Of a stretch of DNA of 64,000 nucleotides, positions 1 to 8,729 are shown in pieces. The stretch's first letter is position 1, and every line of letters starts with the position of its first letter. Source of the DNA: Pseudoroseicyclus aestuarii. Its GTDB lineage: Bacteria > Pseudomonadota > Alphaproteobacteria > Rhodobacterales > Rhodobacteraceae. The notes under the pieces are model-generated. The model did no database searches, was not told the origin of the DNA, and saw only the letters and a list, made by a program, of their open reading frames with translations. The DNA lies in NCBI RefSeq assembly GCF_003217255.1, contig NZ_QJTE01000006.1, positions 40,349 to 104,348 on the forward strand, written 5' to 3'. The translations under genes and the position numbers were made by a program.

Positions 1-1167
1 TCCGGCGCCCATGTAGCCCGCGTCCATTCCGATATGGGCGAGGAAGGCGTCGGTCGCATCGCCGAAGACCTGCAAGTAGCGGTGCTCGGTCATATGGCCG
101 TTGTAGTCCAGCCACTCGGCGGGCACCGTCGCCCGGTGCAGCGCCAGCGGGGCAGCGGGATCGGGCGCTTCGGCGGGGACGGCGCGGTCGCGCATCCGCG
201 CTTCCATCGCAGACAGGGTCTGGCCCGCGCCCCAGTCGTTCTGCTTCAGCGCCTGGAAAATGCCGATCAGGTTGTCGTCGCGAATGCGCTCAAGCTCGCG
301 CAGCGAATGCTGGCCGGACTGGGCGTCGGACTGGTCGCCGATCTTGGTGGCCAGCGCGTCGGTCATCTCGGGCACGTCCATCAGCTTGGTCCAGGGCCAT
401 TCGAGGGCCGGGCCGAACTGCTCGATGAAGTGCTTCATCCCGGCCTCGCCGCCGGCGATGCGGTAGGTCTCGAAGAGGCCCATCTGCGCCCAGCGAAGGC
501 CGAAGGAATAGCGGATGACGTCGTCGATCTCTTCGGTGGTCGCGACATCGTCCTTCACCAGCCAGAGCGACTCGCGCCAAACGGCTTCCAGCAGGCGGTC
601 GCCGATATGGGCGTCGATCTCCTTGCGGACGCGCAGGGGATGCATGCCGATCTCGCGCTGGATCTCGGCGGCGCGGGTCAGGGCCGCCTCGTCGCTCGCG
701 GGGCTGCCCACCAGCTCGACCAGCGGGACGAGGTAGACGGGATTGAAGGGATGCGCCACGAAGAGGCGTTCGGGATGCGTCATCCCCGCCTGCAATTCGG
801 AGGGCTTGAAGCCCGAGGTGGAGGAGCCGATCAGCGCCTCTGGCCGGGCCGCGGCCTCGATCGCGGCGAAGACCTTGTGCTTCAGATCCAGCCGCTCGGG
901 CACGCTTTCCTGGATGTAATCGGCATCGGCCACGGCCTCGGCGAGGGTGTCGTGGAAGGTCACCCGCCCCTCGGGTCCGCGCGGGACCGAGAGCATGCGG
1001 TCCCAGGCGCGGCGCGCGCCCTCCAGCACCTCTTCGACGATGCGCCGGGCCTCGGGGTGGGGGTCATGAACCGCCACGTCGATGCCGCTGAGGGCAAAGC
1101 GGGCGATCCAGCCGCCGCCGATGACGCCGCCGCCGATGCAGGCGGCCTTGGTGATGATCTGGGACAT
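1..1167 (-). CDS. lcdH: L-carnitine 3-dehydrogenase fused to a C-terminal hot-dog thioesterase (partial)
   Basis: The protein should oxidise L-carnitine to 3-dehydrocarnitine with NAD+ in the cytoplasm, and its C-terminal domain probably hydrolyses betainyl-CoA to glycine betaine. Reading from ATG at 1167, 389 codons are visible before the window edge. A 3-hydroxyacyl-CoA-dehydrogenase-type Rossmann domain starts with GGGVIGGGW (residues 12-20) and HPFNP (about 139-143) marks the catalytic His region. At about residue 340 a second domain begins with EWLDYNGHM, the catalytic-Asp region of 4HBT hot-dog thioesterases. This fused architecture is known for bacterial carnitine dehydrogenases. It is the last gene of a leftward operon with the dehydrocarnitine cleavage enzyme and a binding protein, so substrate assignment rests on family plus context. 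The end of the thioesterase domain lies outside the window. Confidence 0.88.
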   Translation of the reverse strand, partial: MSQIITKAACIGGGVIGGGWIARFALSGIDVAVHDPHPEARRIVEEVLEGARRAWDRMLSVPRGPEGRVTFHDTLAEAVADADYIQESVPERLDLKHKVFAAIEAAARPEALIGSSTSGFKPSELQAGMTHPERLFVAHPFNPVYLVPLVELVGSPASDEAALTRAAEIQREIGMHPLRVRKEIDAHIGDRLLEAVWRESLWLVKDDVATTEEIDDVIRYSFGLRWAQMGLFETYRIAGGEAGMKHFIEQFGPALEWPWTKLMDVPEMTDALATKIGDQSDAQSGQHSLRELERIRDDNLIGIFQALKQNDWGAGQTLSAMEARMRDRAVPAEAPDPAAPLALHRATVPAEWLDYNGHMTEHRYLQVFGDATDAFLAHIGMDAGYMGAG

Positions 1168-1199
1168 GGGGGGCCTCTTTGTCATGGGTACAGCGGGGG

Positions 1200-1221
1200 C
1201 CCCGCCGTGGGTGCGGCGGGG
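1200..1221 (-). other. GC-rich intercistronic hairpin
   Basis: An 8-bp inverted repeat (CCCCGCCG / CGGCGGGG, 6-base loop) lies between the binding-protein stop and the carnitine dehydrogenase start. There is no T-tract, so it is more likely an mRNA-stabilising or attenuating structure that favours high binding-protein expression than a full terminator. That role is inferred from position. Confidence 0.4.
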
Positions 1222-1231
1222 CGGGGCCGGA

Positions 1232-2797
1232 TCAGGCGGCCACCCACCAGCGCTCGATCGCCTTCCAGCCGTCGAGGAAGCGGTTCGAGGCGAGGGTGCC
1301 GTGCTGGATGCGCTCGGCCTTGCCGTCGATGAAGTTGGCGAACATCGGGATGATCGCGCCGCCGTCGTCGCGGCAGAGCTGCTGCATCTCGGCGTACATC
1401 GCCGCGCGTTTGCTCTCGTCCAGCTCGACCCGCGCCTCGCGCAGCAGGGTGTTGAACCGGTCGTTCTGCCAATGCGTCTCGTTCCAGTTCGCGCCCTGGG
1501 CGTAGACCATCGAGAACATCCAGTCCTCGGTCGGGCGGCCGTTCCAGTAGCCGGCGCAGAAGGGATCCTTGAGCCAGACGTTCGACCAGTAGCCATCCGC
1601 GGGCTCCGTCTGGACGTTCAGGTTGATGCCCGCCTCTGCAGCGCTTTGCTGGAACAGGACCGAGGCATCGACCGCGCCCGAGAAGGCCGCGCTCGAGGTC
1701 GAGAGCGTCACGTCGAGGCTGTCGAGACCGGCTTCCCGCAGGTGATGCCGCGCCCGGTCCGGGTCGTAGCTGCGCTGCTCCAGACTGGCATCGTGAAAGC
1801 GGTAGGCCGGGCCGATGGGCTGGTCGTTGCCCACCACGCCATGGCCGCGCAGGACCTTCTCGACAAGCTCCTCGCGGTTGATCGCGTGCTTGAGGGCGAG
1901 GCGGACGTTCACGTCGTCGAAGGGCGCCGCGTCGCAATGCATCGGGAAGGGATAATGCGCAGAGCCCGTCACCTCGACGATGTCGATACCGGGGCGCCGC
2001 TCGAGCAGGTGGACGGTGCTGGTCGGCACGCCGTTGATGATGTCGACCTCGCCCGTCACCAGCGCATTCTGCCGCGCGGTGGGGTCGTTGATGGTCAAGA
2101 GCGTGACCTCGTCGAACCAGGCGCGGTTCTCCTTCCAGTAATCCTCGCGCCGGGCCAGGCGGATGCGCACGCCGGGCTCGTGTTCTTCCAGCGTGTAGCC
2201 GCCGGTGCCGATGCCCGACTGCCAGTCGAGCCCGCCATCGCCGTTCGCGGGCATGATGACGAGGTGGTAGTCCGCCGCCACGAAGGGGAAGTCGGCATTG
2301 CCCGAGGCCAGCTCGAAGACCACGGTGCGCTCGCCCTCGGCCCGGATCTCGGTCACGTCGGTCAGCAGGTCCTTGGCGCCCGAGGTCGTGCCGTCGCCGC
2401 GGTGGTGGTTGAACGAGGCGATGACATCCGCTGCCGTCAGCGGCTTGCCGTTCGAGAAGGTGACGTCGCGCAGGCGGACGGTCCAGGTGCGGGTATCCTC
2501 GCTGGGCTCGATGCTTTCGGCCAGCTCGGGCTTCACGGCGCCGGTCTCGTCGATCTCGACGAGGTTGTTGCACACCCCGCCCAGCATCGCGAGGACGAGC
2601 GGCCCGGCGGCATAGGTCGCCGGGTCCATGGTGTCCGAGGTGGCGCCGCCCGAATGGCCGATGCGCACGGAGCCGCCGCGCTGCGGGGCAGGTTGGGCCA
2701 TGGCGCCGCTGCCCAGCATCGGCGCCATGCCGAGGCCGAGCGCCGCGGCGGAGCTGCCGCGCAGGAAGCCGCGGCGGTCGAGGTCATGGGTGGACAT
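1232..2797 (-). CDS. ABC transporter substrate-binding protein, SBP_bac_5 (dipeptide/oligopeptide) family, Tat-exported
   Basis: This 521-aa periplasmic binding protein of the DppA/OppA cluster should capture a solute for an ABC importer. The N-terminus has a twin-arginine signal (DRRGFLRG, residues 7-14) followed by a hydrophobic stretch ending near AMAQ. The mature protein has the family layout, including TWTVRLRDVTFSNGKPL, typical of the first lobe. It sits between the dehydrocarnitine cleavage enzyme and carnitine dehydrogenase genes, so the ligand may be carnitine, acylcarnitine or a related betaine. That ligand is inferred; most characterised members bind peptides, and carnitine binders are usually of the OpuAC/CaiX type. 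No permease or ATPase genes accompany it in the window. Confidence 0.85.
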   Translation of the reverse strand: MSTHDLDRRGFLRGSSAAALGLGMAPMLGSGAMAQPAPQRGGSVRIGHSGGATSDTMDPATYAAGPLVLAMLGGVCNNLVEIDETGAVKPELAESIEPSEDTRTWTVRLRDVTFSNGKPLTAADVIASFNHHRGDGTTSGAKDLLTDVTEIRAEGERTVVFELASGNADFPFVAADYHLVIMPANGDGGLDWQSGIGTGGYTLEEHEPGVRIRLARREDYWKENRAWFDEVTLLTINDPTARQNALVTGEVDIINGVPTSTVHLLERRPGIDIVEVTGSAHYPFPMHCDAAPFDDVNVRLALKHAINREELVEKVLRGHGVVGNDQPIGPAYRFHDASLEQRSYDPDRARHHLREAGLDSLDVTLSTSSAAFSGAVDASVLFQQSAAEAGINLNVQTEPADGYWSNVWLKDPFCAGYWNGRPTEDWMFSMVYAQGANWNETHWQNDRFNTLLREARVELDESKRAAMYAEMQQLCRDDGGAIIPMFANFIDGKAERIQHGTLASNRFLDGWKAIERWWVAA

Positions 2798-2818
2798 GGT
2801 AAAATTCCCTGTCGTTGC

Positions 2819-2834
2819 GGGGCCTTGTGGCCCC
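2819..2834 (-). other. Short hairpin ahead of the binding-protein gene
   Basis: GGGGCC-TTGT-GGCCCC forms a 6-bp perfect stem in the 55-base gap between the cleavage-enzyme stop and the binding-protein ATG. There is no T-tract. It may modulate relative expression within the operon. Confidence 0.3.
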
Positions 2835-2852
2835 TTGTTCCGGCCGGCGGTC

Positions 2853-3746
2853 TTACCAGCGCTTCTTGAGGTTCAGCTGCTCGCGCACCTGCGCGGGGGT
2901 CTTGAGCCCGACGTTCATCGCCGAGAGCATCGTCGCCGCCCGCTCGACCAGCTGGCCGTTCGAGGCGGGGACACCCTTCTCGAGCCAGATGTTGTCCTCC
3001 AGCCCGACGCGGATATTGCCGCCCGCCAGAACCGATTGCGCGGCATAGGGCAGCTGCATCCGGCCGATCGAGAACATCGAGTAGACCCAGCCCTCGGGCA
3101 TGTTGTTGACCATCGCCATCAGCGTGTTCAGGTCGTTCGGCGCGCCGTAGGGGATGCCCATGCACAGCTGCACCATCACCGGATCGTCGATCAGACCCTC
3201 GGCGACCAGCGCCTTGGCCAGCCAGAGGTGGCCCGTGTCGAAGACCTCGATTTCGGGCTTCACGCCGGCGGCCTGGATGCGCTGCGCCATGGCCCGCAGG
3301 GTGCCGGGCGTGTTGGTCATCACGTAATCGGCTTCGGCGAAGTTCATCGTGCCGCAATCGAGGGTACAGATCTCGGGCAGCAGCTCCTCGACATGCACCA
3401 GCCGCTCGGTCGCGCCGATCAGGTCGGTGCCACCCTTTTTCAGCGGCAGCGGCGCCTCGGCAGAGCCGAGGACGATGTCGCCGCCCATGCCGGCGGTCAG
3501 GTTCAGGATCACGTCGGTGCCGCTGTCGCGGACACGGGCGACGACCTCGCGGTACAGCGCCGGATCGCGCGAGGGGGCGCCGGTCTCGGGGTCGCGGACG
3601 TGGACATGCGCCACGGCGGCGCCGGCCTTCGCCGCCTCGACGCAGGCCTCGGCGATCTGCTGCGGCGTCACGGGGATCTTGTCGCTCTTGTGCTGGCTTT
3701 GCCCGGAGCCGGTCACGGCACAGGTGATGAATGCGTCCCAGTTCAC
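2853..3746 (-). CDS. 3-dehydrocarnitine cleavage enzyme, BKACE family (DUF849)
   Basis: Beta-keto acid cleavage enzymes condense a beta-keto acid with acetyl-CoA. The carnitine-pathway member converts dehydrocarnitine plus acetyl-CoA to betainyl-CoA plus acetoacetate. The 297-aa product shows the family Zn site HVHVRDP and the N-terminal ITCAVTGSG segment. The start is placed at GTG 3746 because GGAGGG precedes it at correct spacing and the family begins right there ([13 protein letters not shown]); the frame is open further upstream but without family residues. It is the first gene of the leftward operon with carnitine dehydrogenase, which specifies the substrate far better than sequence alone could. 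The operon is divergent from an AraC/GlxA-type regulator. Confidence 0.88.
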   Translation of the reverse strand: MNWDAFITCAVTGSGQSQHKSDKIPVTPQQIAEACVEAAKAGAAVAHVHVRDPETGAPSRDPALYREVVARVRDSGTDVILNLTAGMGGDIVLGSAEAPLPLKKGGTDLIGATERLVHVEELLPEICTLDCGTMNFAEADYVMTNTPGTLRAMAQRIQAAGVKPEIEVFDTGHLWLAKALVAEGLIDDPVMVQLCMGIPYGAPNDLNTLMAMVNNMPEGWVYSMFSIGRMQLPYAAQSVLAGGNIRVGLEDNIWLEKGVPASNGQLVERAATMLSAMNVGLKTPAQVREQLNLKKRW

Positions 3747-3833
3747 GTGGGCCCTCCATGGATCTCGATTGTCTTGATGGGGCGAGGCTAGGGGCCCTGC
3801 CGGCTTTACCTTTTGCCCAGACCGTCGCAAACG

Positions 3834-4778
3834 ATGCCCATGACGCCAGATGCCCCCACGTCGATCAGCTTCGCCGTCTTCGACGGCTTCTCGAACATGG
3901 TCCTCGCCAGCGCGATGGAGCCGCTGCGCGCGGCCTGCGCGATCTCGGGACGGCCCCTTTTCGAGTGGCGGGTCCTGACGCTGGGCGGCGCGGCCGTGCA
4001 ATCCTCATCGGGGCTGGTGCTGCAGGCCGACGGGGCGCTGGGCGATGCCGCTGCCGCCGACCTGCTGGTCGTCGTCGCGGGATACGGCGCCCGCGCGCAG
4101 GCGGCAGAGCCGGGGCTGCGCTTTGCCCTGCAGGCGGCGATCCGGCAGGCCGAGATCGTCGCCGGCCTCGACATGGGGCCATGGCTCATCGCGGCCTGCG
4201 GCGCGCTCGACGGGCGGCGGGCCACCGTGCACTGGCAGGAGGTGGAGGCCTTCGCCGAGACCTTCCTCGAGGTCGAGGTCGTCGACGAGAGCAGCGCGGT
4301 CGATCAAGGCCGCTGGAGCGCCGGCAGCGCCACCTCGGCCATGGCGCTGATCCTCGATCTGATCCGCAAGGCCGGGGGCGAGGTGCTGGCCTATGACGTC
4401 AGCACGCTCTTCGTCTTCGACCCCGCCGAGACGCGGATGCCGGCCAGCGGCGCCGTCTCGGCCCCGCTGCACCGCGCGCTCAGGATCATGCTCCGCAGCA
4501 TCGAGGAGCCGCTGCCGCTGCGGCAGATCGCAGAGCGGGCCGGCGTCTCGCCCCGGACGCTGGAGCGGGCCTTTGCGCGCGAGCTGGGGGTGACGGCGGG
4601 CCGCTACTACACCACGATCCGGCTGTCCCATGCGCAGAACCTCGCGGTCGAGACCGAGATCCCGCTGCACCTGATCGCCGCGCGCTGCGGCTTTGCCTCG
4701 GCGGCGACGCTGGGCCGGGCCTTCCGCGCCGCCTATGGCCAGACGCTGAGCGAGGTGCGGCGCGCCGCGCGCGGCTGA
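3834..4778 (+). CDS. GlxA-family AraC-type transcriptional regulator, probable carnitine-catabolism activator
   Basis: The protein has a DJ-1/PfpI-like ligand-sensing domain (residues about 10-185) followed by a C-terminal AraC double helix-turn-helix (about 215-310, with [17 protein letters not shown]). This matches CdhR/GbdR-type regulators of carnitine and betaine catabolism. It is divergent from the carnitine operon, so it probably activates that operon in response to carnitine. Start choice: ATG 3834 or ATG 3840, neither with a strong Shine-Dalgarno; a TTG at 3813 is also in frame. It ends 16 bases before the convergent TetR gene's stop. Confidence 0.85.
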   Translation: MPMTPDAPTSISFAVFDGFSNMVLASAMEPLRAACAISGRPLFEWRVLTLGGAAVQSSSGLVLQADGALGDAAAADLLVVVAGYGARAQAAEPGLRFALQAAIRQAEIVAGLDMGPWLIAACGALDGRRATVHWQEVEAFAETFLEVEVVDESSAVDQGRWSAGSATSAMALILDLIRKAGGEVLAYDVSTLFVFDPAETRMPASGAVSAPLHRALRIMLRSIEEPLPLRQIAERAGVSPRTLERAFARELGVTAGRYYTTIRLSHAQNLAVETEIPLHLIAARCGFASAATLGRAFRAAYGQTLSEVRRAARG

Positions 4779-4794
4779 CCGGCTCGGACCCGCA

Positions 4795-5457
4795 CTAGGC
4801 GCCGGGCGGGTCGGTAAGCACCTCGTGCCCAAGGACCTCCAGCGCCGTGACGATCCGGCGGTCCACCGCCTCTGCCGCCGTCTGCCCCTCGCGCCCCATG
4901 AGGGCATCCACGATGATCGGCGCGAAGGTCAGGTCGAGAAAGCGGTCCGCCACCGCGTCGGCCCGCGCCCGGACCTGCGGATCGGGGGTCTCGGGCACGA
5001 GGGCGCGCGAGACGACCTCCAGCACCCTGCCGCGCGAGATGCGCTCGACCTGCGCGATCAGCGCCGGGAACCGTCGCGCCTCGGCCATGAAAAGCCGCAT
5101 CAGCTCCAGCGGGACGGGTTGCAGCGCCTGCGACAGCACCGCCCGTCCCGCAAGGGCGAGGCGCTCTGCGGGTGGGGCATCCCGCGTCTCGGGGCCTTGC
5201 CAGCGAAAGCTGCGGCCCTCGAGGGCGTGCTGGACCACCGCCTCGAAGAGCGCCTCCTTGCCGGCGTAGCGCGCATAAAGGCTGGCCTTGCCGACGCGCG
5301 CCCGCGCCGCCACCGCCTCGCAGCTGGTGGCGGCCAGCCCCCTCTCGAGAAACAGGTCCGTCGCGGCGGCGAGGATGCGGGCATTGACCGCGCCCGCCTC
5401 GTCGCGCCTAGGGCGCCCGACACGCGGGACGGGGGAGGTGGGCGGCGGCATGACCAT
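4795..5457 (-). CDS. TetR/AcrR family transcriptional repressor
   Basis: A 220-aa one-component repressor with a TetR N-terminal HTH: GRPRRDEA, then ILAAATDLFLERG and KASLYARYAGKEALFEAVV. The C-terminal ligand-binding half is unassigned. The start is placed at ATG 5457 (ATG 5451 is also possible), because extending to 5511 would put coding sequence over the likely promoter/operator. It is divergent from an NmrA-like oxidoreductase gene, the usual layout for a repressor controlling its neighbour. The ligand is unknown. Confidence 0.85.
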   Translation of the reverse strand: MVMPPPTSPVPRVGRPRRDEAGAVNARILAAATDLFLERGLAATSCEAVAARARVGKASLYARYAGKEALFEAVVQHALEGRSFRWQGPETRDAPPAERLALAGRAVLSQALQPVPLELMRLFMAEARRFPALIAQVERISRGRVLEVVSRALVPETPDPQVRARADAVADRFLDLTFAPIIVDALMGREGQTAAEAVDRRIVTALEVLGHEVLTDPPGA

Positions 5458-5495
5458 GCCGTTACCATAGCGGCACGCCGAGGCGGATAAAATAG

Positions 5496-5507
5496 AACGG
5501 TGCCGTT
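5496..5507. promoter_or_regulatory. Candidate TetR operator
   Basis: The sequence AACGG-TG-CCGTT is a perfect 5-bp inverted repeat in the divergent spacer between the TetR gene and the NmrA-like gene, within an AT-richer stretch (TAAAATAG just left of it). Size and position fit a TetR-family operator; binding is inferred. Confidence 0.45.
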
Positions 5508-5567
5508 TCATTTACCTTATTGCGCTTTACATGCTGCCCCGGAGCAGTTCCGCCGGAGGCGACAGAT

Positions 5568-6461
5568 ATGAACGACAGGGTGATCGTGCTGGCCGGGGCG
5601 ACCGGCGATCTGGGTGGCCGCATCGGCGCCGCGCTGGCCCGCAGGGGGGCAGAGGTCCGCGCCATCGTCAGGCCCGGCACCCCGGCCAAAGCGCGCGGGC
5701 GCCTAGAGGGGCAGGGGATAACCTTGGTCGAGAGCGGCTATGATGCGGTTACTCTGCGGGCCGCCTGCGAGGGCGCGGGCTGCATCGTCTCGGCGCTGAA
5801 CGGGCTCGAGGCTGTGATGCTGGGCCAGCAGGGCACCTTGCTCGAGGCCGCGGTGGCGGTGGGTGTGCCGCGCTTCATCCCTTCCGACTTCTCGCTCGAC
5901 TACACCAGGACGCGCCCGGGCGAGAACCGCAACATGGACCTGCGCCGCCGCTTCCGCGCGAGGCTCGACGCGGCGCCGATCCGGGCGACCTCGGTGCTCA
6001 ACGGCGCCTTCTCGACCGTGCTGACCGAGGATGCGCCGATCCTGTTGCCGAAGATCGGGCGGGTGATGCACTGGGGCGAGGCCGGTCAGGTGCTCGATTT
6101 TACCACCAAGGACGACGTGGCTGACTTCACCGCAGAGGCTGCGCTGGATGCCGAGGCGCCGCGCGATCTGCGCATCGCCGGCGGCAGCGCCTCCGCGCGC
6201 GAGATCGCGCGCCTCGCCACGGAGGTCTCGGACTGGCACTACCGCACCCTCAGGGCCGGCGGTATCGGCCGGCTCGGTCTCGCGATCCGGGCGGCGCGGG
6301 CCTTCGACCGGTCCGGCGACGCGGTCTTCCCCGCCTGGCAAGGCATGCAGTACCTGCGCGACATGATGAGCGGACGCGGCCAGCTCGATCCGCTGGACAA
6401 GGCCCGCTACGGCAAGAGCGACTGGACCGGCATCCGCGCGATGATCGCCGAGGTCGTCTGA
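5568..6461 (+). CDS. NmrA/isoflavone-reductase-like NAD(P)-binding protein
   Basis: A 297-aa atypical short-chain dehydrogenase with the N-terminal dinucleotide-binding motif AGATGDLGGRIG (residues 8-19) and the NmrA-type middle segment VPRFIPSDFSLDYT. Members bind NAD(P)H and act either as quinone or aldehyde-type oxidoreductases or as redox sensors. The start ATG 5568 has GGAGG about 8 bases upstream. It is probably regulated by the divergent TetR protein through the palindrome in their shared spacer. The substrate is unknown. Confidence 0.82.
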   Translation: MNDRVIVLAGATGDLGGRIGAALARRGAEVRAIVRPGTPAKARGRLEGQGITLVESGYDAVTLRAACEGAGCIVSALNGLEAVMLGQQGTLLEAAVAVGVPRFIPSDFSLDYTRTRPGENRNMDLRRRFRARLDAAPIRATSVLNGAFSTVLTEDAPILLPKIGRVMHWGEAGQVLDFTTKDDVADFTAEAALDAEAPRDLRIAGGSASAREIARLATEVSDWHYRTLRAGGIGRLGLAIRAARAFDRSGDAVFPAWQGMQYLRDMMSGRGQLDPLDKARYGKSDWTGIRAMIAEVV

Positions 6462-6651
6462 TCCGTCGGTCCCCTGACGCGTGCCCCGGTGCAGTTCTGC
6501 GGCCACGGAGCAAGCGGCTTGGCCGGACCGTGGCGTCCATGCCGAAGCAGGTAGCATCAATAGAAAACCGAACGCACCCGAAGGTGCTGTCTTGCCGCGC
6601 TTGAATGCGATTAGGTCTTGCCCATGACGCGTCATCCCGATTCAGGAGCAA

Positions 6652-7548
6652 TTGAATGAACCGCCGGCACGTCTCGTGATCGACCTTCAGCCTCTCGTCA
6701 TTTTGCGCGAGATCGACCGAACCTCCAGCCTGACAGAGGCGGCGGATCGTCTGAACCTGACTCAGTCGGCGGTCAGCCATGCCGTCCGCCGCTTCGAGGA
6801 GCGGCACGGTGTGACGCTCTGGGAGCGTGAGGGGCGCAAGCTGCGGCTGACGCCGGCGGGGGAGTACCTGCTCGGATTGGCCGCGCGGGTGCTGCCGCAG
6901 CTGGAACACGGCGCCTCGGTGTTGGAGGATTACTCACGCGGACGGCGCGGGGCGATCCGGGTCGGCATGGAATGTCACCCCTGTCAGGACTGGCTGATGC
7001 GGCTCGTCGATCCGTTCCTCGTCGAATGGCCGGATGTCGATCTGGACGTCACCTCGGCCTTTCAGTTCGGTGGGCTCGCGGCACTGCTGGGGCACGAGAT
7101 CGACTTGCTTGTCACGCCCGACCCGATCGAAAGTCCGGGCGTCGGCTACCGGCCCGTGTTCGACTACGAGCTGGTCCTCGCCGTCGCCAAGGACCACCCG
7201 CTTGCCCGCGTGGGGCAGGTCGCGCCCTCTGACATGGCGCGCGAGACGCTCATCACCTATCCTGTCCCGCGCGAAAGGCTGGATATCTACACCCGGTTCC
7301 TCGTGCCCGCGCATGCCCGGCCGCGCAGGCATCGCACGGCCGAGACCACGGATCTTATGCTGCGGCTGGTCGCTTCGGGCCGCGCCGTCAGCGCCACGCC
7401 GGACTGGCTCCTGCGCGATGCCAAGGGGGTGACGGGCGTCCGCATCGGCTCCGGCATCCAGAAGTCCATTCATCTGGGGTACCGGACCGGGGCGCTGCCG
7501 CGCTATCTTGAAGAGTTCATGCAGCTGGCGGAAACCGTGGATATCTGA
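6652..7548 (+). CDS. metR: LysR-family regulator, MetR-like
   Basis: A 298-aa LysR-type regulator with an N-terminal winged HTH (SSLTEAADRLNLTQSAVSHA) and a C-terminal periplasmic-binding-like effector domain containing the MetR-style signature VGMECHPCQDWL. MetR proteins respond to homocysteine and activate methionine synthase genes. The next three genes on the same strand are MesX, the core methionine synthase MesD and a flavin reductase, which supports the call. Start: TTG 6652 with AGGAG just upstream (spacing a little short); GTG 6676 is an alternative. Confidence 0.82.
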   Translation: MNEPPARLVIDLQPLVILREIDRTSSLTEAADRLNLTQSAVSHAVRRFEERHGVTLWEREGRKLRLTPAGEYLLGLAARVLPQLEHGASVLEDYSRGRRGAIRVGMECHPCQDWLMRLVDPFLVEWPDVDLDVTSAFQFGGLAALLGHEIDLLVTPDPIESPGVGYRPVFDYELVLAVAKDHPLARVGQVAPSDMARETLITYPVPRERLDIYTRFLVPAHARPRRHRTAETTDLMLRLVASGRAVSATPDWLLRDAKGVTGVRIGSGIQKSIHLGYRTGALPRYLEEFMQLAETVDI

Positions 7549-7726
7549 CGGTCTGACCTCCGACCGGCAGCCGGCTCGGGTATGCATGACAGCGAGTCAC
7601 GTTTACCCTAAAAACTTTCATTTTTATTCATGCCCCCGCTGCGGCAGAAGGAGCTATCGCCAGATCAGCCGGGTCATCGACCCTCCGCCACTGGCTTCAG
7701 GACCTCTGACAGGACGCGGGACCGCC
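7549..7726 (+). promoter_or_regulatory. Leader region upstream of mesX
   Basis: This 178-base gap between metR and mesX contains an AT-rich stretch near 7609-7631 with two TTCA units (reverse-strand TGAA), reminiscent of half-sites of MetR operators. No SAM or cobalamin riboswitch is recognisable by eye. A frame stays open through the gap but carries no family sequence. Confidence 0.35.
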
Positions 7727-8704
7727 ATGACCGACCCTTTCGCATTCCGGATCAAGAGCCTCCGGTTCGATGAAACCTACACGCCCGACAGCGGCACGCG
7801 GCTGACCACGAATTTCGCGAACCTCGCGCGCGGTGAACATCGGCAGCAGAACCTCGCGAACGCGCTGCGCATGATCGACAACCGGTTCAACGATCTCGCC
7901 AGCTGGGACAACCCGCAGGCCGACCGCTACGCGGTCGAGCTGGACATCATCTCTGTCGATCTGGATCTGGACGGAAGCGGCGATGCCTTCCCCGCGATCG
8001 AGGTGCTGCAGACCACGATCCTCGACCGCAGGACCGGCACCCGCATGCAGGGGCTCGTGGGGAACAACTTCTCGTCCTATGTGCGGGACTACGATTTCAG
8101 CGTCGTCCTGCCCGAGCACAACAAGGGGCGCGACAGCTTCAGCCTGCCCGAGGACTTCGGCGCGCTGCATGGCAAGATCTTCAAGGCCTTCGTCGCCTCG
8201 GAGGCCTTCACGGCGCGGTTCCGCAAGCCGCCCGTGATCTGCCTGAGCGTGTCGGAAACCAAGAGCTACGAGCGCACCGCAAACACCCATCCCGTGCTCG
8301 GGGTCGAATACGTTCCGAGCGGCGCGTCATTGACCGAGCAGTACTTTGGCCAGATGGGTCTGCAGGTGCGCTACTTCATGCCGCCGAAAAGCGTCGCGCC
8401 GCTGGCCTTCTACCACTCCGGCGATCTGCTGAACGATTACACAAACCTCGAGCTGATCGGCACGATCAGCACGATGGAGGCCTTCCAGAAGATCTACCGC
8501 CCCGAGATCTACAACGCCAATTCCGTGGCGGGACAGGTCTACCGGCCCAGCCTGAAGCACCGGGATTTCTCGCCGACCCTCGTGGTCTACGACCGCGAGG
8601 AACGCGCCCGGCTTGCGACCGAGCAGGGCAGGTTCGCCGAGGAAGCCTTCATCAAGCCGTACCGCGCCCGGTTGACCGAATGGTCCGCCGAGGTCGCCGC
8701 CTGA
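7727..8704 (+). CDS. mesX: MesX (DUF1852), partner protein of the core methionine synthase MesD
   Basis: A 325-aa DUF1852 protein. In published work on folate-independent methionine synthases, bacterial MesD requires this partner and oxygen for methionine synthesis; the methyl donor is not settled as far as I know. The start at ATG 7727 matches the family N-terminus (MTDPFAFRIKSLRFDETY), followed by the conserved TTNFANLARGEHRQQNL and MIDNRFNDLASWDNP. The mesD gene follows after 25 bases, with a flavin reductase beyond it and a MetR-type regulator upstream. Length is normal for the family. The biochemical role of DUF1852 itself is not evident from sequence. Confidence 0.88.
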   Translation: MTDPFAFRIKSLRFDETYTPDSGTRLTTNFANLARGEHRQQNLANALRMIDNRFNDLASWDNPQADRYAVELDIISVDLDLDGSGDAFPAIEVLQTTILDRRTGTRMQGLVGNNFSSYVRDYDFSVVLPEHNKGRDSFSLPEDFGALHGKIFKAFVASEAFTARFRKPPVICLSVSETKSYERTANTHPVLGVEYVPSGASLTEQYFGQMGLQVRYFMPPKSVAPLAFYHSGDLLNDYTNLELIGTISTMEAFQKIYRPEIYNANSVAGQVYRPSLKHRDFSPTLVVYDREERARLATEQGRFAEEAFIKPYRARLTEWSAEVAA

Positions 8705-8729
8705 TCCGGGAACCGGGAAAGACATCACC

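Noticed and set aside
7508..7726. In-frame extension of mesX with a CPRC motif resembling a zinc knuckle
   Set aside because: The family N-terminus starts at ATG 7727; the extension covers the leader and ends in non-family sequence, so the Cys pair is most likely chance.
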